From NCBI GenBank assembly GCA_017471925.1, contig JAFURM010000053.1:19754-83753 (forward strand): DNA of 64,000 nt. Reading direction: 5' to 3'. How positions within the stretch are numbered: position 1 is the first letter of the stretch; the number at the start of each line of letters is the position of its first letter. This document shows positions 25,101 through 33,794 of this stretch, one piece after another. The notes beneath the pieces were generated by a model. It had not been told where the DNA came from and did not search any database. It saw nothing but the letters and a program-made list of their open reading frames with translations. The position numbers were made by a program, and so were the translations under genes. The DNA is from Bacteroides sp. (lineage in GTDB: Bacteria > Bacteroidota > Bacteroidia > Bacteroidales > Bacteroidaceae).

Positions 25101-26084
25101 ATGCACCAGGGCAAAATCTGCATTGAGAGCGTGGAGCAGCAGGGCACCACCGTGAAGATGATCTTCCCCAAAGCGCGCGAAGCCTCCTCCTCCGCCACTC
25201 CGGCCACGCCTGTCAACCAGAAGGAGAGCATCCCCGTCATGCCGGCAGCCTTCCACGTGACGGGCACCGCCCCTAAGCCGGCCGCTGAAACGGAGGAACA
25301 AGAGAAACCCCGCCTGCTGGTTGTGGAAGACAATGACGGACTGCGTAACTACCTCACACAACTGCTGGGCAGGGAGTATATTGTGAGGAGCTGTACCAAT
25401 GGCAAAGAGGCACTTGTCATCACACCGGAATTCCGTCCCGACCTCATCCTGTCGGACATCATGATGCCTCAGATGGGTGGCGACGAACTGTGCCGCGCCA
25501 TCAAGAACGACCTGGCCACCTCCCACATCCCCGTACTACTGCTCACCGCCCTGGGTGAAGAGAAGCACATACTTGACGGACTGCAAATCGGTGCCGACGA
25601 CTACATCGTGAAGCCATTCAACGTAAACATCCTGAAGGCAAGCATCGCCAACCTGCTGCACAACCGTGCCCTGCTACGTAGGAAGTATGCTAATTTCGAA
25701 ATAGACAACGACTTGCCCACACCGCTTCCCGAGTGCAGTACTCCGCTGGACTGGCAGTTCATGAACAACGTGAAGAAGAAAATTGAGGAGCAGTTGGACA
25801 ACACGGACTTCACGGTAGACACGCTGTGTAGCGCACTCCACATGAGCCGCACCAGCTTCTACAACAAGCTGAAAGCACTGACGGGGGAGGCTCCTGCTGT
25901 TTTTGTACGCAACTACCGCCTGAAGCGGGCAGCCGACCTGCTACAGGAGAACCGCATGAGCGTCACCGAGATTGCCGAACGCACGGGCTTCAACGACACC
26001 AAGTACCTCCGGGAGGTCTTCAAGAAACGCTACGGCATCAGCCCCAGCCAATACAGGCAGGAAAAAGGACATAGGCACGGCTGA
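22101..26084 (+). CDS. Hybrid two-component system sensor/regulator (HTCS)
   Basis: 1327 aa. Signal peptide (1-20), two periplasmic beta-propellers of Reg_prop repeats, a Y_Y_Y domain (about 690-760), one membrane helix (about 770-793), HisKA with phospho-acceptor His in HDIRTP (about 811), HATPase with GSGIGLILVRKLV, a receiver with acceptor Asp in DLILSDIMMPQMGG (about 1118) and a C-terminal AraC-type DNA-binding domain. HTCS proteins sense glycan fragments in the periplasm and activate polysaccharide loci. No SusC/SusD pair is adjacent, so its target operon is elsewhere or the distant GH2/GH43 genes; the ligand cannot be predicted. Confidence 0.95.
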   Translation: MRTVVRIACLLLLLPLFAYAQTFRYIGVENGLSNRRVFSLQQDSTGYMWFLNSDGIDRYNGKNFKHYPLGEEQASFTFPIHQGWIWQDRQGTLWVVGKNGNIFRYDKQHDRFKRLHKSAGPSATISYSYMDRTNHIWLCYSKEILLYDTQKQEIRTIPNLFRSEITAIEQQDEEHFFIGTSSGIRHCCLHEGRLQMLPQETLDAIRTQVSTLYLHSEAGKLFIGTYGRGVFTYDINGKTITDPHSELEEVNITRIKPLTPSELLIATEGMGLYKIDVNTCLTTPYLNTDHERYNGMNGNNISDLHVDKEKRIWLINYPFGITLIDNRYTNYNWIKHSVGNGQSLVNDRVHAIIEDSEGDLWFGTSNGISLYRTRSRQWHTFLNQQNSKSKNRSQTFLTLCEVAPGTIWAGGYSPGIYRIDKAGLSVDHFLPGQFTPDSIRPDKHIRAITKDSAGDIWLGGYYNLKRMEPRSNRVRLYPGINYITAIIDNDDHHLWVGTSAGLYLLEKESGNYTPIELQEEIPYINSLYQSEGGLLYIGTNGAGLYIYNHRKKSFTHYHKDNCALVSNNIYTILPETDGIILMSTENGISGLNVKGKVFHNWTKEQGLLSSRFSAASGTIRRNKNFIFGSTSGAVEFPAGTRMPGYTYSPMIFSNFRVSYKEVYSNESGSPLKQDINDSRRLDLSYFQNTFGFKVSAINYDAPDNALFYWKFKEKTQTWSRVPEDGMLRFINLAPGRYTLQVRAVSKEEPYKYFEERELYITVAQPLWLSHWAFAGYLLIIILIFVSTFRFMILRKQKRISDEKTRFFITTAHDIRTPLTLIKAPLEEALNSGHLEEKESDNLSMALRNANSLLQMATNLINLERAVVHSSKLSLAEYNLHEYLQDIYHLFHSYAASKHITLTYESDFRELYVCFDKEKMDSILKNILSNAMKYTPEHGQVSITAREHNAHWSIDIKDSGIGIPSREQRKLFRLHFRGSNAVNLKISGSGIGLILVRKLVKMHQGKICIESVEQQGTTVKMIFPKAREASSSATPATPVNQKESIPVMPAAFHVTGTAPKPAAETEEQEKPRLLVVEDNDGLRNYLTQLLGREYIVRSCTNGKEALVITPEFRPDLILSDIMMPQMGGDELCRAIKNDLATSHIPVLLLTALGEEKHILDGLQIGADDYIVKPFNVNILKASIANLLHNRALLRRKYANFEIDNDLPTPLPECSTPLDWQFMNNVKKKIEEQLDNTDFTVDTLCSALHMSRTSFYNKLKALTGEAPAVFVRNYRLKRAADLLQENRMSVTEIAERTGFNDTKYLREVFKKRYGISPSQYRQEKGHRHG

Positions 26085-26109
26085 GAAACGTTGAGGGGGG
26101 GGGAAGTAT

Positions 26110-26586
26110 TCAGAAGCTGATGCCATACTCATGCTTCACCTCGTCCATCACGAAAGTGCTCTCCAGCGACCCTAGGTGCTCCACCGTACCCAGCACATTG
26201 AGCACAAACTCCTGATAATACTTCATGTTGGGGGCATGAATCTTCAGCAGATAGTCAAAACTGCCGGAGATGTTATAGCACTCGGTCACCTGGGGGATTC
26301 CCCGGATGATGCGGGTGAACTCTTCGGCAATCTCCCTGTTCAAGCGGCTCATCTTCACGTTACAGAAGACAATAAAGCCTTGGTTCAGCTTTTCGGCATC
26401 GAGCACGGCAATGTATTTCTTGATGTAACCACTGCTCTCCAACCGCTTCAACCGTTCAAAGACCGGTGTGGAGGAGAGGCTTACGCGTGCGGCCAGTTCC
26501 TTGGTGGTCAGCCGGGCATTCTCCTGCAAAGTGCGCAGAATCTGCAAATCTGTTCTATCCAACGTATCCATAAGTGACATCTTCAT
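26110..26586 (-). CDS. Lrp/AsnC-family transcriptional regulator
   Basis: 158 aa. N-terminal helix-turn-helix (LDRTDLQILRTLQENARLTTKELAARVSLSSTPVFERLKRLESSGYI) and a C-terminal RAM ligand-binding domain (VFCNVKMSRLN..., ITECYNISGSFDYLLKI-like). Starts at residues 3 or 6 are also possible. It is divergent from metY, 182 bp away, and may control it in response to an amino acid such as methionine or leucine; that is inferred from position. Confidence 0.92.
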   Translation of the reverse strand: MKMSLMDTLDRTDLQILRTLQENARLTTKELAARVSLSSTPVFERLKRLESSGYIKKYIAVLDAEKLNQGFIVFCNVKMSRLNREIAEEFTRIIRGIPQVTECYNISGSFDYLLKIHAPNMKYYQEFVLNVLGTVEHLGSLESTFVMDEVKHEYGISF

Positions 26587-26691
26587 AAAAGAATATTATT
26601 CTATCCAAAGCCTGTTCGCAGCAGGCAAACAAGCGGTTTATTCTGTTTGAAGCAACAAATATAGTGATATTCTCTCAATTTTGAACAAATC

Positions 26692-26722
26692 TTGTAGGAT
26701 ATTTCTATCCACTCTACCTTTG
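26692..26722 (+). promoter_or_regulatory. Promoter of metY
   Basis: TTG at 26692-26694, 20-bp spacer, TACCTTTG at 26715-26722. It supports a start of metY at 26769 or upstream at 26742. Confidence 0.55.
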
Positions 26723-26768
26723 TCGCAGCAAACAAGCAAGAATGTATCACTTAAAAAATAACAAGATT

Positions 26769-28061
26769 ATGGCAACAAAGAAACTTCACTTCGAGACCCT
26801 GCAACTCCATGTAGGACAAGAGCAGCCCGACCCTGCAACCGATGCACGCGCCGTACCCATCTACCAGACCACCTCCTACGTGTTCCGCAACTCCCAGCAC
26901 GCTGCCGACCGCTTCGGCCTGCGCGATGCCGGCAACATCTATGGCCGACTGACCAACTCCACGCAGGGCGTATTCGAAACCCGCGTAGCCGCCCTGGAAG
27001 GTGGCGTGGCCGGACTGGCCGTTGCCTCCGGTGCTGCCGCCGTGACCTATGCCCTGCAGAACATCCTGCAGACCGGTGATCACATCGTGGCAGCAGACAA
27101 CCTCTATGGCGGTTCCTTCAACCTCATTACCCATACACTGACCACGCAAGGCATCAGCAACACCATCGTCAACGTGAACGACACGGCTGCCCTGGAAGCA
27201 GCCATCCGTCCCAACACCAAGGTGATTTATGCCGAGACCTTCGGCAATCCCAACTCCGATGTCACCAACATTGAGGCCGTGGCCGAAGTGGCCCATCGGC
27301 ACGGCATTCCGCTGATTATAGACAACACCTTCGGCACGCCCTACCTCATCCGCCCCATTGAGCACGGAGCCGACATCGTAGTCCACTCGGCCACGAAGTT
27401 CATCGGCGGCCACGGCAGTTCGTTAGGCGGAGTCATCGTGGACGGCGGCCGCTTCGACTGGAAGGCCAATGCCGACAAGTTCCCCACCCTGGCCAAGCCC
27501 GACCCCAGCTATCACGGAGCCGTCTTTGCCGACGTGGCCGGAAGTGCCGCCTTCGTAACCCGCATACGGGCCGTCATCCTGCGCGACACGGGAGCCACCA
27601 TCTCACCCTTCAACGCCTTCATCCTGCTGCAGGGATTAGAGACCCTCTCGCTGCGGGTGGAACGCCACGTGGCCAACGCGCTGAAGGTGGTGGAATACCT
27701 CAGCCATCACCCCAAGGTGGCCAGGGTGAACCATCCCTCCCTGCCCTCACACCCCGACCATGAGCTCTATCAGCGCTACTTCCCGCAAGGTGGCGGAAGC
27801 ATCTTCACCTTTGAAATCAAGGGCGGACAAGAGGAAGCCTGGAAATTCATCGATGCCCTGCAAATCTTCTCACTACTGGCCAACGTGGCCGACGTGAAAA
27901 GTCTCGTCATACACCCCTACACCACCACACATTCGCAAATGTCGCCTGAGGAACTGGCCGAGCAGCACATCACGCCCTCCACAGTGCGCCTCTCCATCGG
28001 CACGGAACACATAGACGACATCATAGACGACCTTGCACAAGCTTTTGAAAAAATATCTTGA
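26769..28061 (+). CDS. metY: O-acetylhomoserine sulfhydrylase
   Basis: 430 aa from ATG 26769, where similarity to the family begins ([17 protein letters not shown]); an in-frame ATG at 26742 would add nine residues. PLP enzyme of the Cys/Met metabolism family: [42 protein letters not shown], and Schiff-base Lys210 in [10 protein letters not shown]. It joins sulfide (or methanethiol) to O-acetylhomoserine. The acetyl donor fits MetA in this window, which carries the acetyl-type Glu111. Confidence 0.93.
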   Translation: MATKKLHFETLQLHVGQEQPDPATDARAVPIYQTTSYVFRNSQHAADRFGLRDAGNIYGRLTNSTQGVFETRVAALEGGVAGLAVASGAAAVTYALQNILQTGDHIVAADNLYGGSFNLITHTLTTQGISNTIVNVNDTAALEAAIRPNTKVIYAETFGNPNSDVTNIEAVAEVAHRHGIPLIIDNTFGTPYLIRPIEHGADIVVHSATKFIGGHGSSLGGVIVDGGRFDWKANADKFPTLAKPDPSYHGAVFADVAGSAAFVTRIRAVILRDTGATISPFNAFILLQGLETLSLRVERHVANALKVVEYLSHHPKVARVNHPSLPSHPDHELYQRYFPQGGGSIFTFEIKGGQEEAWKFIDALQIFSLLANVADVKSLVIHPYTTTHSQMSPEELAEQHITPSTVRLSIGTEHIDDIIDDLAQAFEKIS

Positions 28062-28092
28062 GCAGAATGGCTCTGATTTGTTCGATTTATGC

Positions 28093-28100
28093 TAACTTTG
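28093..28100 (+). promoter_or_regulatory. -7 promoter box of mnmA
   Basis: TAACTTTG, 75 bp before the preferred mnmA start. It supports the start at 28175 rather than the longer reading from 28058. Confidence 0.5.
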
Positions 28101-28174
28101 CTTCAACAATGGGGGAAACTCCGTTGTTGAAGCAATTAACGCATATTACTCACCCACAACAAATCAACAGAACA

Positions 28175-29248
28175 ATGGAAATTGCCGTATTACTTTCTGG
28201 AGGCGTAGACAGCTCCGTAGCCGTTCACCTGCTCTGCGAGCAGGGCCATCGCCCCTCCCTCTTCTATATCCGCATCAGCAGTGATGAGAACGATGTCATG
28301 GACTGCTCCATGGAGGAAGACCTGGAGATGTGCCGTGCCATAGCCCGCCGTTACGGTCTGCCTCTGGAAGTGGTGGACCTGCACCGCGAGTACTGGGACA
28401 ATGTCGTGGCCTATGCCATAGAGAAGGTGCGCCGCGGGTTCACGCCCAACCCCGACGTGATGTGCAACCGTCTCATCAAGTTCGGCTGCTTCGAGCAGCA
28501 GGTGGGCTGCCACTTCGACAAGACCGTCACCGGCCACTATGCCACCATCCTGACCCGCCACGACAAGACCTGGTTGGGCACGGCCACAGACCCAGTGAAA
28601 GACCAGACCGACTTCCTGGCACAGATTGACCAACTGCAAGTAGGGCACCTGATGTTCCCCTTGGGACGGCTGCCCAAGTCGGAAGTGCGCCGCATAGCCT
28701 TGGAGGCCAACCTGCCCACCGCCCGCCGCCGCGACAGTCAGGGCATCTGCTTCCTGGGCCGCATCGACTACAACGAGTTCGTACGCCGCTTCCTGGGCGA
28801 ACGCGAGGGACGCATCGTGGAACAGGAGACGGGCCGTACCATAGGCACCCACAGGGGCTACTGGTTTCACACCATCGGACAGCGCAAGGGACTGGGACTG
28901 AGCGGCGGTCCCTGGTTCGTCACAGGCAAGGACATTCACGAGAATGTCATCTACGTCTCCCACGGCTACGACACTCCCCTGCAGTATGGCCATGAACTGA
29001 CGCTCCGCGATTTCCACTTCATCACCGAGAATCCCTGGAGCGACCATCCCACCGGCGAAGACATCTCTGTGATGTTCAAGATTCGCCACACCCCGGAGTT
29101 CCTGCCCGGCATACTTACCCCACTGGGCGACGGCAACTATCACCTCGTCTCCATCTCACCCCTGCAAGGCATCGCCCCCGGCCAGTTCGGCGTCATCTAC
29201 GACACCGAAGCGGAATACTGCATCGGAAGCGGAGAAATCAGGCTGTGA
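28175..29248 (+). CDS. mnmA: tRNA-specific 2-thiouridylase
   Basis: 357 aa from ATG 28175. The reading frame extends upstream to 28058, but the PP-loop family begins at [17 protein letters not shown], and a promoter box lies inside the upstream part. Nucleotide-binding PP-loop SGGVDSS (8-14), catalytic Cys97 in NPDVMCN and Cys192 in SQGICFLG. It adds sulfur to wobble uridine 34 of Lys, Glu and Gln tRNAs. Bacteroides often carry more than one mnmA-like gene, so this may be one of two paralogues. Confidence 0.92.
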   Translation: MEIAVLLSGGVDSSVAVHLLCEQGHRPSLFYIRISSDENDVMDCSMEEDLEMCRAIARRYGLPLEVVDLHREYWDNVVAYAIEKVRRGFTPNPDVMCNRLIKFGCFEQQVGCHFDKTVTGHYATILTRHDKTWLGTATDPVKDQTDFLAQIDQLQVGHLMFPLGRLPKSEVRRIALEANLPTARRRDSQGICFLGRIDYNEFVRRFLGEREGRIVEQETGRTIGTHRGYWFHTIGQRKGLGLSGGPWFVTGKDIHENVIYVSHGYDTPLQYGHELTLRDFHFITENPWSDHPTGEDISVMFKIRHTPEFLPGILTPLGDGNYHLVSISPLQGIAPGQFGVIYDTEAEYCIGSGEIRL

Positions 29249-29275
29249 AGTTAGAGGCTGTTTGATTTTATTCAC

Positions 29276-29283
29276 TATCTTTG
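29276..29283 (+). promoter_or_regulatory. -7 box right before the LuxR gene start
   Basis: TATCTTTG ends only 4 bp before the ATG at 29288, so transcription would start at about the first base of the start codon. This suggests a leaderless mRNA. Confidence 0.5.
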
Positions 29284-29287
29284 CGCC

Positions 29288-29875
29288 ATGAAGCCGGAGA
29301 TTGCGATTATAGAGCCCAACACCCTGGCCCTCTTGGGGCTGCAGCGACTGATAGAAGAAATCATCCCCGTTGCCACGGTGCGTGCGTTCCGCTCCTTCAG
29401 TGAACTGATGGACGACACGCCCGACATGTATGCCCACTACTTCGTGGCTTCACAGGTCTACTTTGAGCACACGACCTTCTTCCTGGAGCGCCGCCCCAAG
29501 AGCATCGTGCTGGCGAGCGGTGAATGCACCCTGTCCCAGTTGGGCGGCATCACCACCCTGAACACCCAGCAGAGCGAGCACGACCTGGTGAAGTCCATCC
29601 TGCAGCTCCACAACCACGGCCACCATCACGCCCACCAGCCCCTGCTCCCTCCTCAGGCTCCTGCCGAACACGACCTCTCTCCACGCGAAATAGAGGTGCT
29701 CGTCCTGCTGACCCGCGGCTTCATCAACAAGGAGATAGCCGACCGGCTCAACATCAGCCTGACCACCGTCATCACCCACCGCAAGAACATCTCCGAAAAG
29801 CTGGGCATCAAGTCACTCTCCGGCCTCACCATCTATGCCGTGATGCGCGGCTACGTGGAGGTGGACTCCCTGTAG
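29288..29875 (+). CDS. LuxR-type helix-turn-helix regulator
   Basis: 195 aa. The N-terminal half resembles a degenerate receiver (PEIAIIEPNTLALLGLQRLIEEI) but lacks the usual acidic pocket and phospho-acceptor pattern. A His-rich linker (HNHGHHHAHQ, about 109-118) is followed by a LuxR/FixJ HTH: LSPREIEVLVLLTRGFINKEIADRLNISLTTVITHRKNISEKLGI. It directly precedes a TonB-dependent receptor gene and probably controls it. The His cluster could bind metal or heme; that is inference. Confidence 0.88.
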   Translation: MKPEIAIIEPNTLALLGLQRLIEEIIPVATVRAFRSFSELMDDTPDMYAHYFVASQVYFEHTTFFLERRPKSIVLASGECTLSQLGGITTLNTQQSEHDLVKSILQLHNHGHHHAHQPLLPPQAPAEHDLSPREIEVLVLLTRGFINKEIADRLNISLTTVITHRKNISEKLGIKSLSGLTIYAVMRGYVEVDSL

Positions 29876-29877
29876 CG

Positions 29878-29931
29878 GGAGAGGCGACTTCCCCCACGCC
29901 TGCAGGAGAGACGACTCCCCTCACACACTCC
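29878..29931. repeat. 27-bp tandem repeat, two units
   Basis: Two 27-bp units starting GGAGAGGCGAC and GGAGAGACGAC, each with a C-rich second half, 2 bp after the LuxR gene stop. A related two-unit repeat of the same period lies at 52744. Confidence 0.5.
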
Positions 29932-29979
29932 CCCCGTAAATCCTAATAAATGAGGATTGCCCGGGTAGACGCAGTGGCG

Positions 29980-29987
29980 TACCTTTG
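29980..29987 (+). promoter_or_regulatory. -7 promoter box of the TonB receptor gene
   Basis: TACCTTTG 40 bp before ATG 30028. It lies inside the longer possible reading frame from 29950 and so argues for the later start. Confidence 0.55.
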
Positions 29988-30027
29988 CAGCCGCAACAAG
30001 CAACATCACCCATTCGACCAAGAAACA

Positions 30028-32472
30028 ATGAGAACAAGAAGAATGCAACGCATGATGCTGGCGGCACTCCTATGCCTGCCGCTCGGCGGACAAGCCACGG
30101 CCCACGAAGCCGACACGCTGAAAGTAGTGGACGTAGAAGAAGTGGTCATCGTCTCCACGCCCAAAGAGACCAAGAAGCTGCGCGAACAGCCCGCAGCCGT
30201 CACCCTGCTCTCCCGACAAGCCATGCAGGAAGCCCAGGTGGGCCACGTGAAGGGGCTCACCGCCGTGGTGCCCAACATGTTCATCCCCGACTACGGTTCG
30301 CGGCTCACGTCCGCCGTCTACATCCGAGGCATAGGCTCACGCATCAATACTCCCTCCGTGGGTCTCTACGTGGACAACATTCCCTATATCGATAAGTCGG
30401 CCTTTGACTTCAACTATGCCGACGTAGAACGCATTGACGTGCTGCGCGGCCCACAGGCCACCCTCTATGGACGAAACGCCATGGGAGGACTCATCAAGGT
30501 GCACACCAAGTCGCCCTTCTCCTACCAAGGCACTGACCTGCAGCTCGGTGTGGTTAGCGACAGTAGCTGCAACGCTGCCGTGACCCACTATCACCGTCTG
30601 AGCGACCGTTTCGCCTTCTCTGCCGGTATGTTCTATGAGCACGAGGGCGGTTTCTTCCGCAACGCAGCCCTGGACAAGAAGAAGATAGACCGGGGGGAGG
30701 ATGTCGGCGGACGCCTGAGGGGCATCTGGCTTCCCGGCGAGAACTGGAAGCTGGACCTGAACGTGAGCTATGAATACAGCGACCAGGGAGGCTACCCCTA
30801 TGGCCTGCGCAACGCAGAAAGCGGCGAGGTGGCCCAACCGGCCTACAACCGCGAAAGCAGCTACCGCCGCAACCTGCTGAATGCCGGACTGAACATCGAG
30901 CATCAGACACGCCACTTCACCCTGAGTGCCGTCACCGGCTACCAATGGCTGAAGGACCGCATGTTTCTGGACCAGGACTTCACCACCGCCGACATCTACA
31001 CGCTGGAACAGGCACAGGGCATACACACCCTGAGCGAAGAGATTGTCCTGAAGAGTCGTCCCGGCAACCGCTGGCAGTGGACCACCGGTGCTTTCGGCTT
31101 CTACCAATGGCTGGACACCGACGCCCCCGTCACCTTCCGCAAGGAGGGCATGAAGATGCTGGGAGGAATGTTGGGCAGCGTCATCCCTTCACGGATAGAG
31201 ATCCCCATGCAGGGCGGAATGCAGATGGACGTGCTGCCCACGCTCACCCTGAGCAGCAGCGAAATGCCCATCAACGGACGCTTCGACACACCGTTGTTGA
31301 ATGTAGCCCTGTTCCATCAGTCCACCCTGCGCAACCTCTTCGGGTTGGAAGGAGTGTCGGCCACCATCGGCCTGAGACTGGACTATGAGAAGATGAAACT
31401 GGACTACAACTCGGGCACTGCGCTGGACTATAGCGTAGGCATCAAGGGAGAGATGAGCAGAAACGGAGAGGTGATGCGCGAGATAGAGATGATGCCCGTC
31501 ACCGCACTGACCGTGAAGTCGCACTATGTGGGCAAACTCAGCAAGGACTACCTGCAACTGCTGCCCAAGGTAGCCGTGCAGTATGACCTGCAAGGTGGAC
31601 GCGGCAACCTCTATGCCTCTGTCAGCAAAGGCTATCGCTCGGGGGGATACAACATCCAGGGATTCTCGGAACTGTTGCAGTCCAGCCTGCGCAACGACAT
31701 GATGAACCAGGCCAAGGAGGAAATCATGAAGAACGTGCCCGATGCCTACAAGAGTCTGGTGGACGCGAACATCCCCGCCGGTGGAGAAAACCCCGATGCC
31801 CGCAGTGCCGTGGAGTACAAGCCCGAACAGACATGGAGCTACGAAGCTGGAACCCACTTGAATCTTCTTGACCACCGATTGCAGGTGGATGCCGCCCTCT
31901 TCTGGATGGAGACCAAGGACCAGCAGATTTCCCGCTTCGTCACTTCCGGACTGGGACGTGAAACGGTGAACGCAGGCAAGAGCCGCAGCCTGGGTGCAGA
32001 GGTGGCCCTGACAGCCGCCGTGACCGATGCCCTGCAGCTGAACGCCGCCTACGGTTACACCCGGGCCACCTTCCGCCATTATGAACTGGGCGACCCCCTA
32101 TCTGCTGCCGATCCATACGTGAACTACAACGGCAACTACGTGCCCTTCGTGCCCAAGCACACGCTGAATGTAGGCGGAAGCTATACCTTCCACCTGAAAT
32201 GGGGAAGCCAGCCGGCGAACATCGTACTCAGTGCCAACTACAACGGAGCGGGACGCATCTACTGGACGGAAGACAACAGCGTCAGCCAAGGCTTCTATGC
32301 CACCCTGAACGGGCGCATCAGTCTGCAAAATGGCAATAGAGAACTGAGTTTATGGGTGCGCAACGCCCTGGACCGCACGTATGCCTCCTTCTACTTCACC
32401 AGCATGAACAACGGCTTCGTACAGCAGGGACGCCCTGTACATGCGGGCATAGAGGTAAAGTGGAGGTTCTAA
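30028..32472 (+). CDS. TonB-dependent outer-membrane receptor
   Basis: 814 aa from ATG 30028, chosen because the signal peptide (MRTRRMQRMMLAALLCLPLGGQATA) follows directly. TonB box-like EEVVIVSTP, plug domain with SAVYIRGIGSRINTPSVGLYVDNIPY and DVLRGPQATLYGRNAMGGLI, then a large beta-barrel ending in an aromatic C-terminus (GIEVKWRF). It lacks the N-terminal carboxypeptidase-like domain typical of SusC and no SusD gene follows. It is therefore more likely an iron-chelate, heme, cobalamin or metal receptor than a glycan one. A LuxR-type regulator gene is immediately upstream. Confidence 0.92.
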   Translation: MRTRRMQRMMLAALLCLPLGGQATAHEADTLKVVDVEEVVIVSTPKETKKLREQPAAVTLLSRQAMQEAQVGHVKGLTAVVPNMFIPDYGSRLTSAVYIRGIGSRINTPSVGLYVDNIPYIDKSAFDFNYADVERIDVLRGPQATLYGRNAMGGLIKVHTKSPFSYQGTDLQLGVVSDSSCNAAVTHYHRLSDRFAFSAGMFYEHEGGFFRNAALDKKKIDRGEDVGGRLRGIWLPGENWKLDLNVSYEYSDQGGYPYGLRNAESGEVAQPAYNRESSYRRNLLNAGLNIEHQTRHFTLSAVTGYQWLKDRMFLDQDFTTADIYTLEQAQGIHTLSEEIVLKSRPGNRWQWTTGAFGFYQWLDTDAPVTFRKEGMKMLGGMLGSVIPSRIEIPMQGGMQMDVLPTLTLSSSEMPINGRFDTPLLNVALFHQSTLRNLFGLEGVSATIGLRLDYEKMKLDYNSGTALDYSVGIKGEMSRNGEVMREIEMMPVTALTVKSHYVGKLSKDYLQLLPKVAVQYDLQGGRGNLYASVSKGYRSGGYNIQGFSELLQSSLRNDMMNQAKEEIMKNVPDAYKSLVDANIPAGGENPDARSAVEYKPEQTWSYEAGTHLNLLDHRLQVDAALFWMETKDQQISRFVTSGLGRETVNAGKSRSLGAEVALTAAVTDALQLNAAYGYTRATFRHYELGDPLSAADPYVNYNGNYVPFVPKHTLNVGGSYTFHLKWGSQPANIVLSANYNGAGRIYWTEDNSVSQGFYATLNGRISLQNGNRELSLWVRNALDRTYASFYFTSMNNGFVQQGRPVHAGIEVKWRF

Positions 32473-32496
32473 TTGACAGCCAGACTTGTTGACTCG

Positions 32497-33789
32497 TCAG
32501 CTGCCTTCTTCTGTTTTCAGCGTCTTCTTCTCTTCTTCAATGCGTACAGCCAGTTCGTCAATGCGCTGCTTCAGACGCCCGATTTTCTCTATACAGTCAT
32601 CGGGCGCATCCTGAATGGCATCGACAAGGGCTGCAGCACGGTTGTTCCGGGTGGCGGCCGATGAGAGTATGGCGAGCGTCTCGGCCCGGCTGCGCACCGG
32701 CTTGAAGCCGTTCTTGCGATAGCGGATGAAGCTGTTCACCAGGTCCACCGCCTCCTCCCATAAGTCCTGGGCTTCATTGAAACGGTCCACCACCTGCTTG
32801 CGTTTCAGCGTACTGATTTGGGAATAGAGCAGCAGGTATTCGTTCTCCACCAGTTTGTTCATGCCCGGATTGTGCTTCATGCGCTCCACTACGCCCTCCA
32901 GCCGGGCCAGGGAGTCCTGAGCCAGATAGGCTGCCAGTTTCTTCTCCCACTCCGCAGTGGAGAGGAAGCGGTGTCCGGCATACGAAGCGCCGGCATCGAA
33001 CTGTTCATAGGTGAGGGGCGGTTCGCACATCTGCCACATGGGGTCGAAAGGCATGTGGGTGGCCAGCAGCTCGGCCGAGGAGAGCATGAAGTAGCGGTCG
33101 TTCAGCAGGGGAGTAAAGGTATAGTCTTCCATCGTCCCAGCTCCCCAGGTGGGGTCGAACAGATACCATTGTCCGTCCACCATGGCCATGCACCATTCGT
33201 GGGGTGTGGGCAGGAGCATTTCCCCGTTGCGGTTGTAGCCCTGGATGGTCTGGCAGGCAATGCCCACACGGCTGCACAGGTCGCGGAAGAGCAGGGCATA
33301 CTGCCGGCACACCCCATTCCGCTCGTCCAGTGTCTGCTGCACGTCCTCCTTTTCGTTATAGATGACGTTGCGCGACTGGAAGTCTGCATAGACGCTATAT
33401 TCGATGTTGCGTGCAATCCAGATGTAGATGCCTCTCACCAGGTCCTCTTCGGTCTCCAGACGGGTACTCAGGTATTCGGCCAGCCTCCGTGCACTCCGGG
33501 TGTGCACCTCGGGCACGGTGAGGGCGATGGAGTCGGGATATTCGTAGGCCGTGGAGAGATTGCCGGGATAGGCATAGCCGCCCCATAGCCGTTGTGTCCG
33601 CCGGGATTGCCGATAGATGGTGGTATCGGCAAGGCAGGCATCGCAGGCCGGCCGCAGAGAGGAGGCGGTGGAGACGCAGGAAGAGGGGAAAGAGGGAGCA
33701 CCGGAGCTCATCGGCCCCGAGCAGAGCAGGGCGGCTGTCCAACAGGCCGCCTTCCGCCACAGTTGTTTCATTTTCATCGTTGCAGTCAT
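32497..33789 (-). CDS. Transglutaminase-like (kyphoscoliosis-peptidase type) exported protein
   Basis: 430 aa from ATG 33789, 5 bp after the stop of the upstream gene; a longer in-frame extension overlaps that gene and is rejected. Signal peptide MKMKQLWRKAACWTAALLCSG. Transglutaminase core: GVCRQYALLFRDLC (catalytic Cys near 160), HEWCMAMVDGQWYLFDPTWG (His and Asp), preceded by DLVRGIYIWIARNIEYSV. The C-terminus is a long helical region ending in a coiled coil (IGRLKQRIDELAVRIEEEKKTLKTEE). It could be a protease or amidase on proteins or peptidoglycan peptides. Third gene of a three-gene operon. Confidence 0.85.
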   Translation of the reverse strand: MTATMKMKQLWRKAACWTAALLCSGPMSSGAPSFPSSCVSTASSLRPACDACLADTTIYRQSRRTQRLWGGYAYPGNLSTAYEYPDSIALTVPEVHTRSARRLAEYLSTRLETEEDLVRGIYIWIARNIEYSVYADFQSRNVIYNEKEDVQQTLDERNGVCRQYALLFRDLCSRVGIACQTIQGYNRNGEMLLPTPHEWCMAMVDGQWYLFDPTWGAGTMEDYTFTPLLNDRYFMLSSAELLATHMPFDPMWQMCEPPLTYEQFDAGASYAGHRFLSTAEWEKKLAAYLAQDSLARLEGVVERMKHNPGMNKLVENEYLLLYSQISTLKRKQVVDRFNEAQDLWEEAVDLVNSFIRYRKNGFKPVRSRAETLAILSSAATRNNRAAALVDAIQDAPDDCIEKIGRLKQRIDELAVRIEEEKKTLKTEEGS

Positions 33790-33794
33790 CTGTG

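Noticed and set aside
26095-26103. Run of nine G as a phase-variation tract
   Set aside because: It lies between two 3' ends, outside coding sequence and promoters, so slippage would have no clear effect.
26587-26768. SAM riboswitch ahead of metY
   Set aside because: The leader after the predicted promoter is only about 40 nt and does not show the SAM aptamer cores.
29950-32472. SusC/SusD polysaccharide locus at the TonB receptor
   Set aside because: No N-terminal carboxypeptidase-like domain in the receptor and no SusD gene after it; the next gene is on the other strand.
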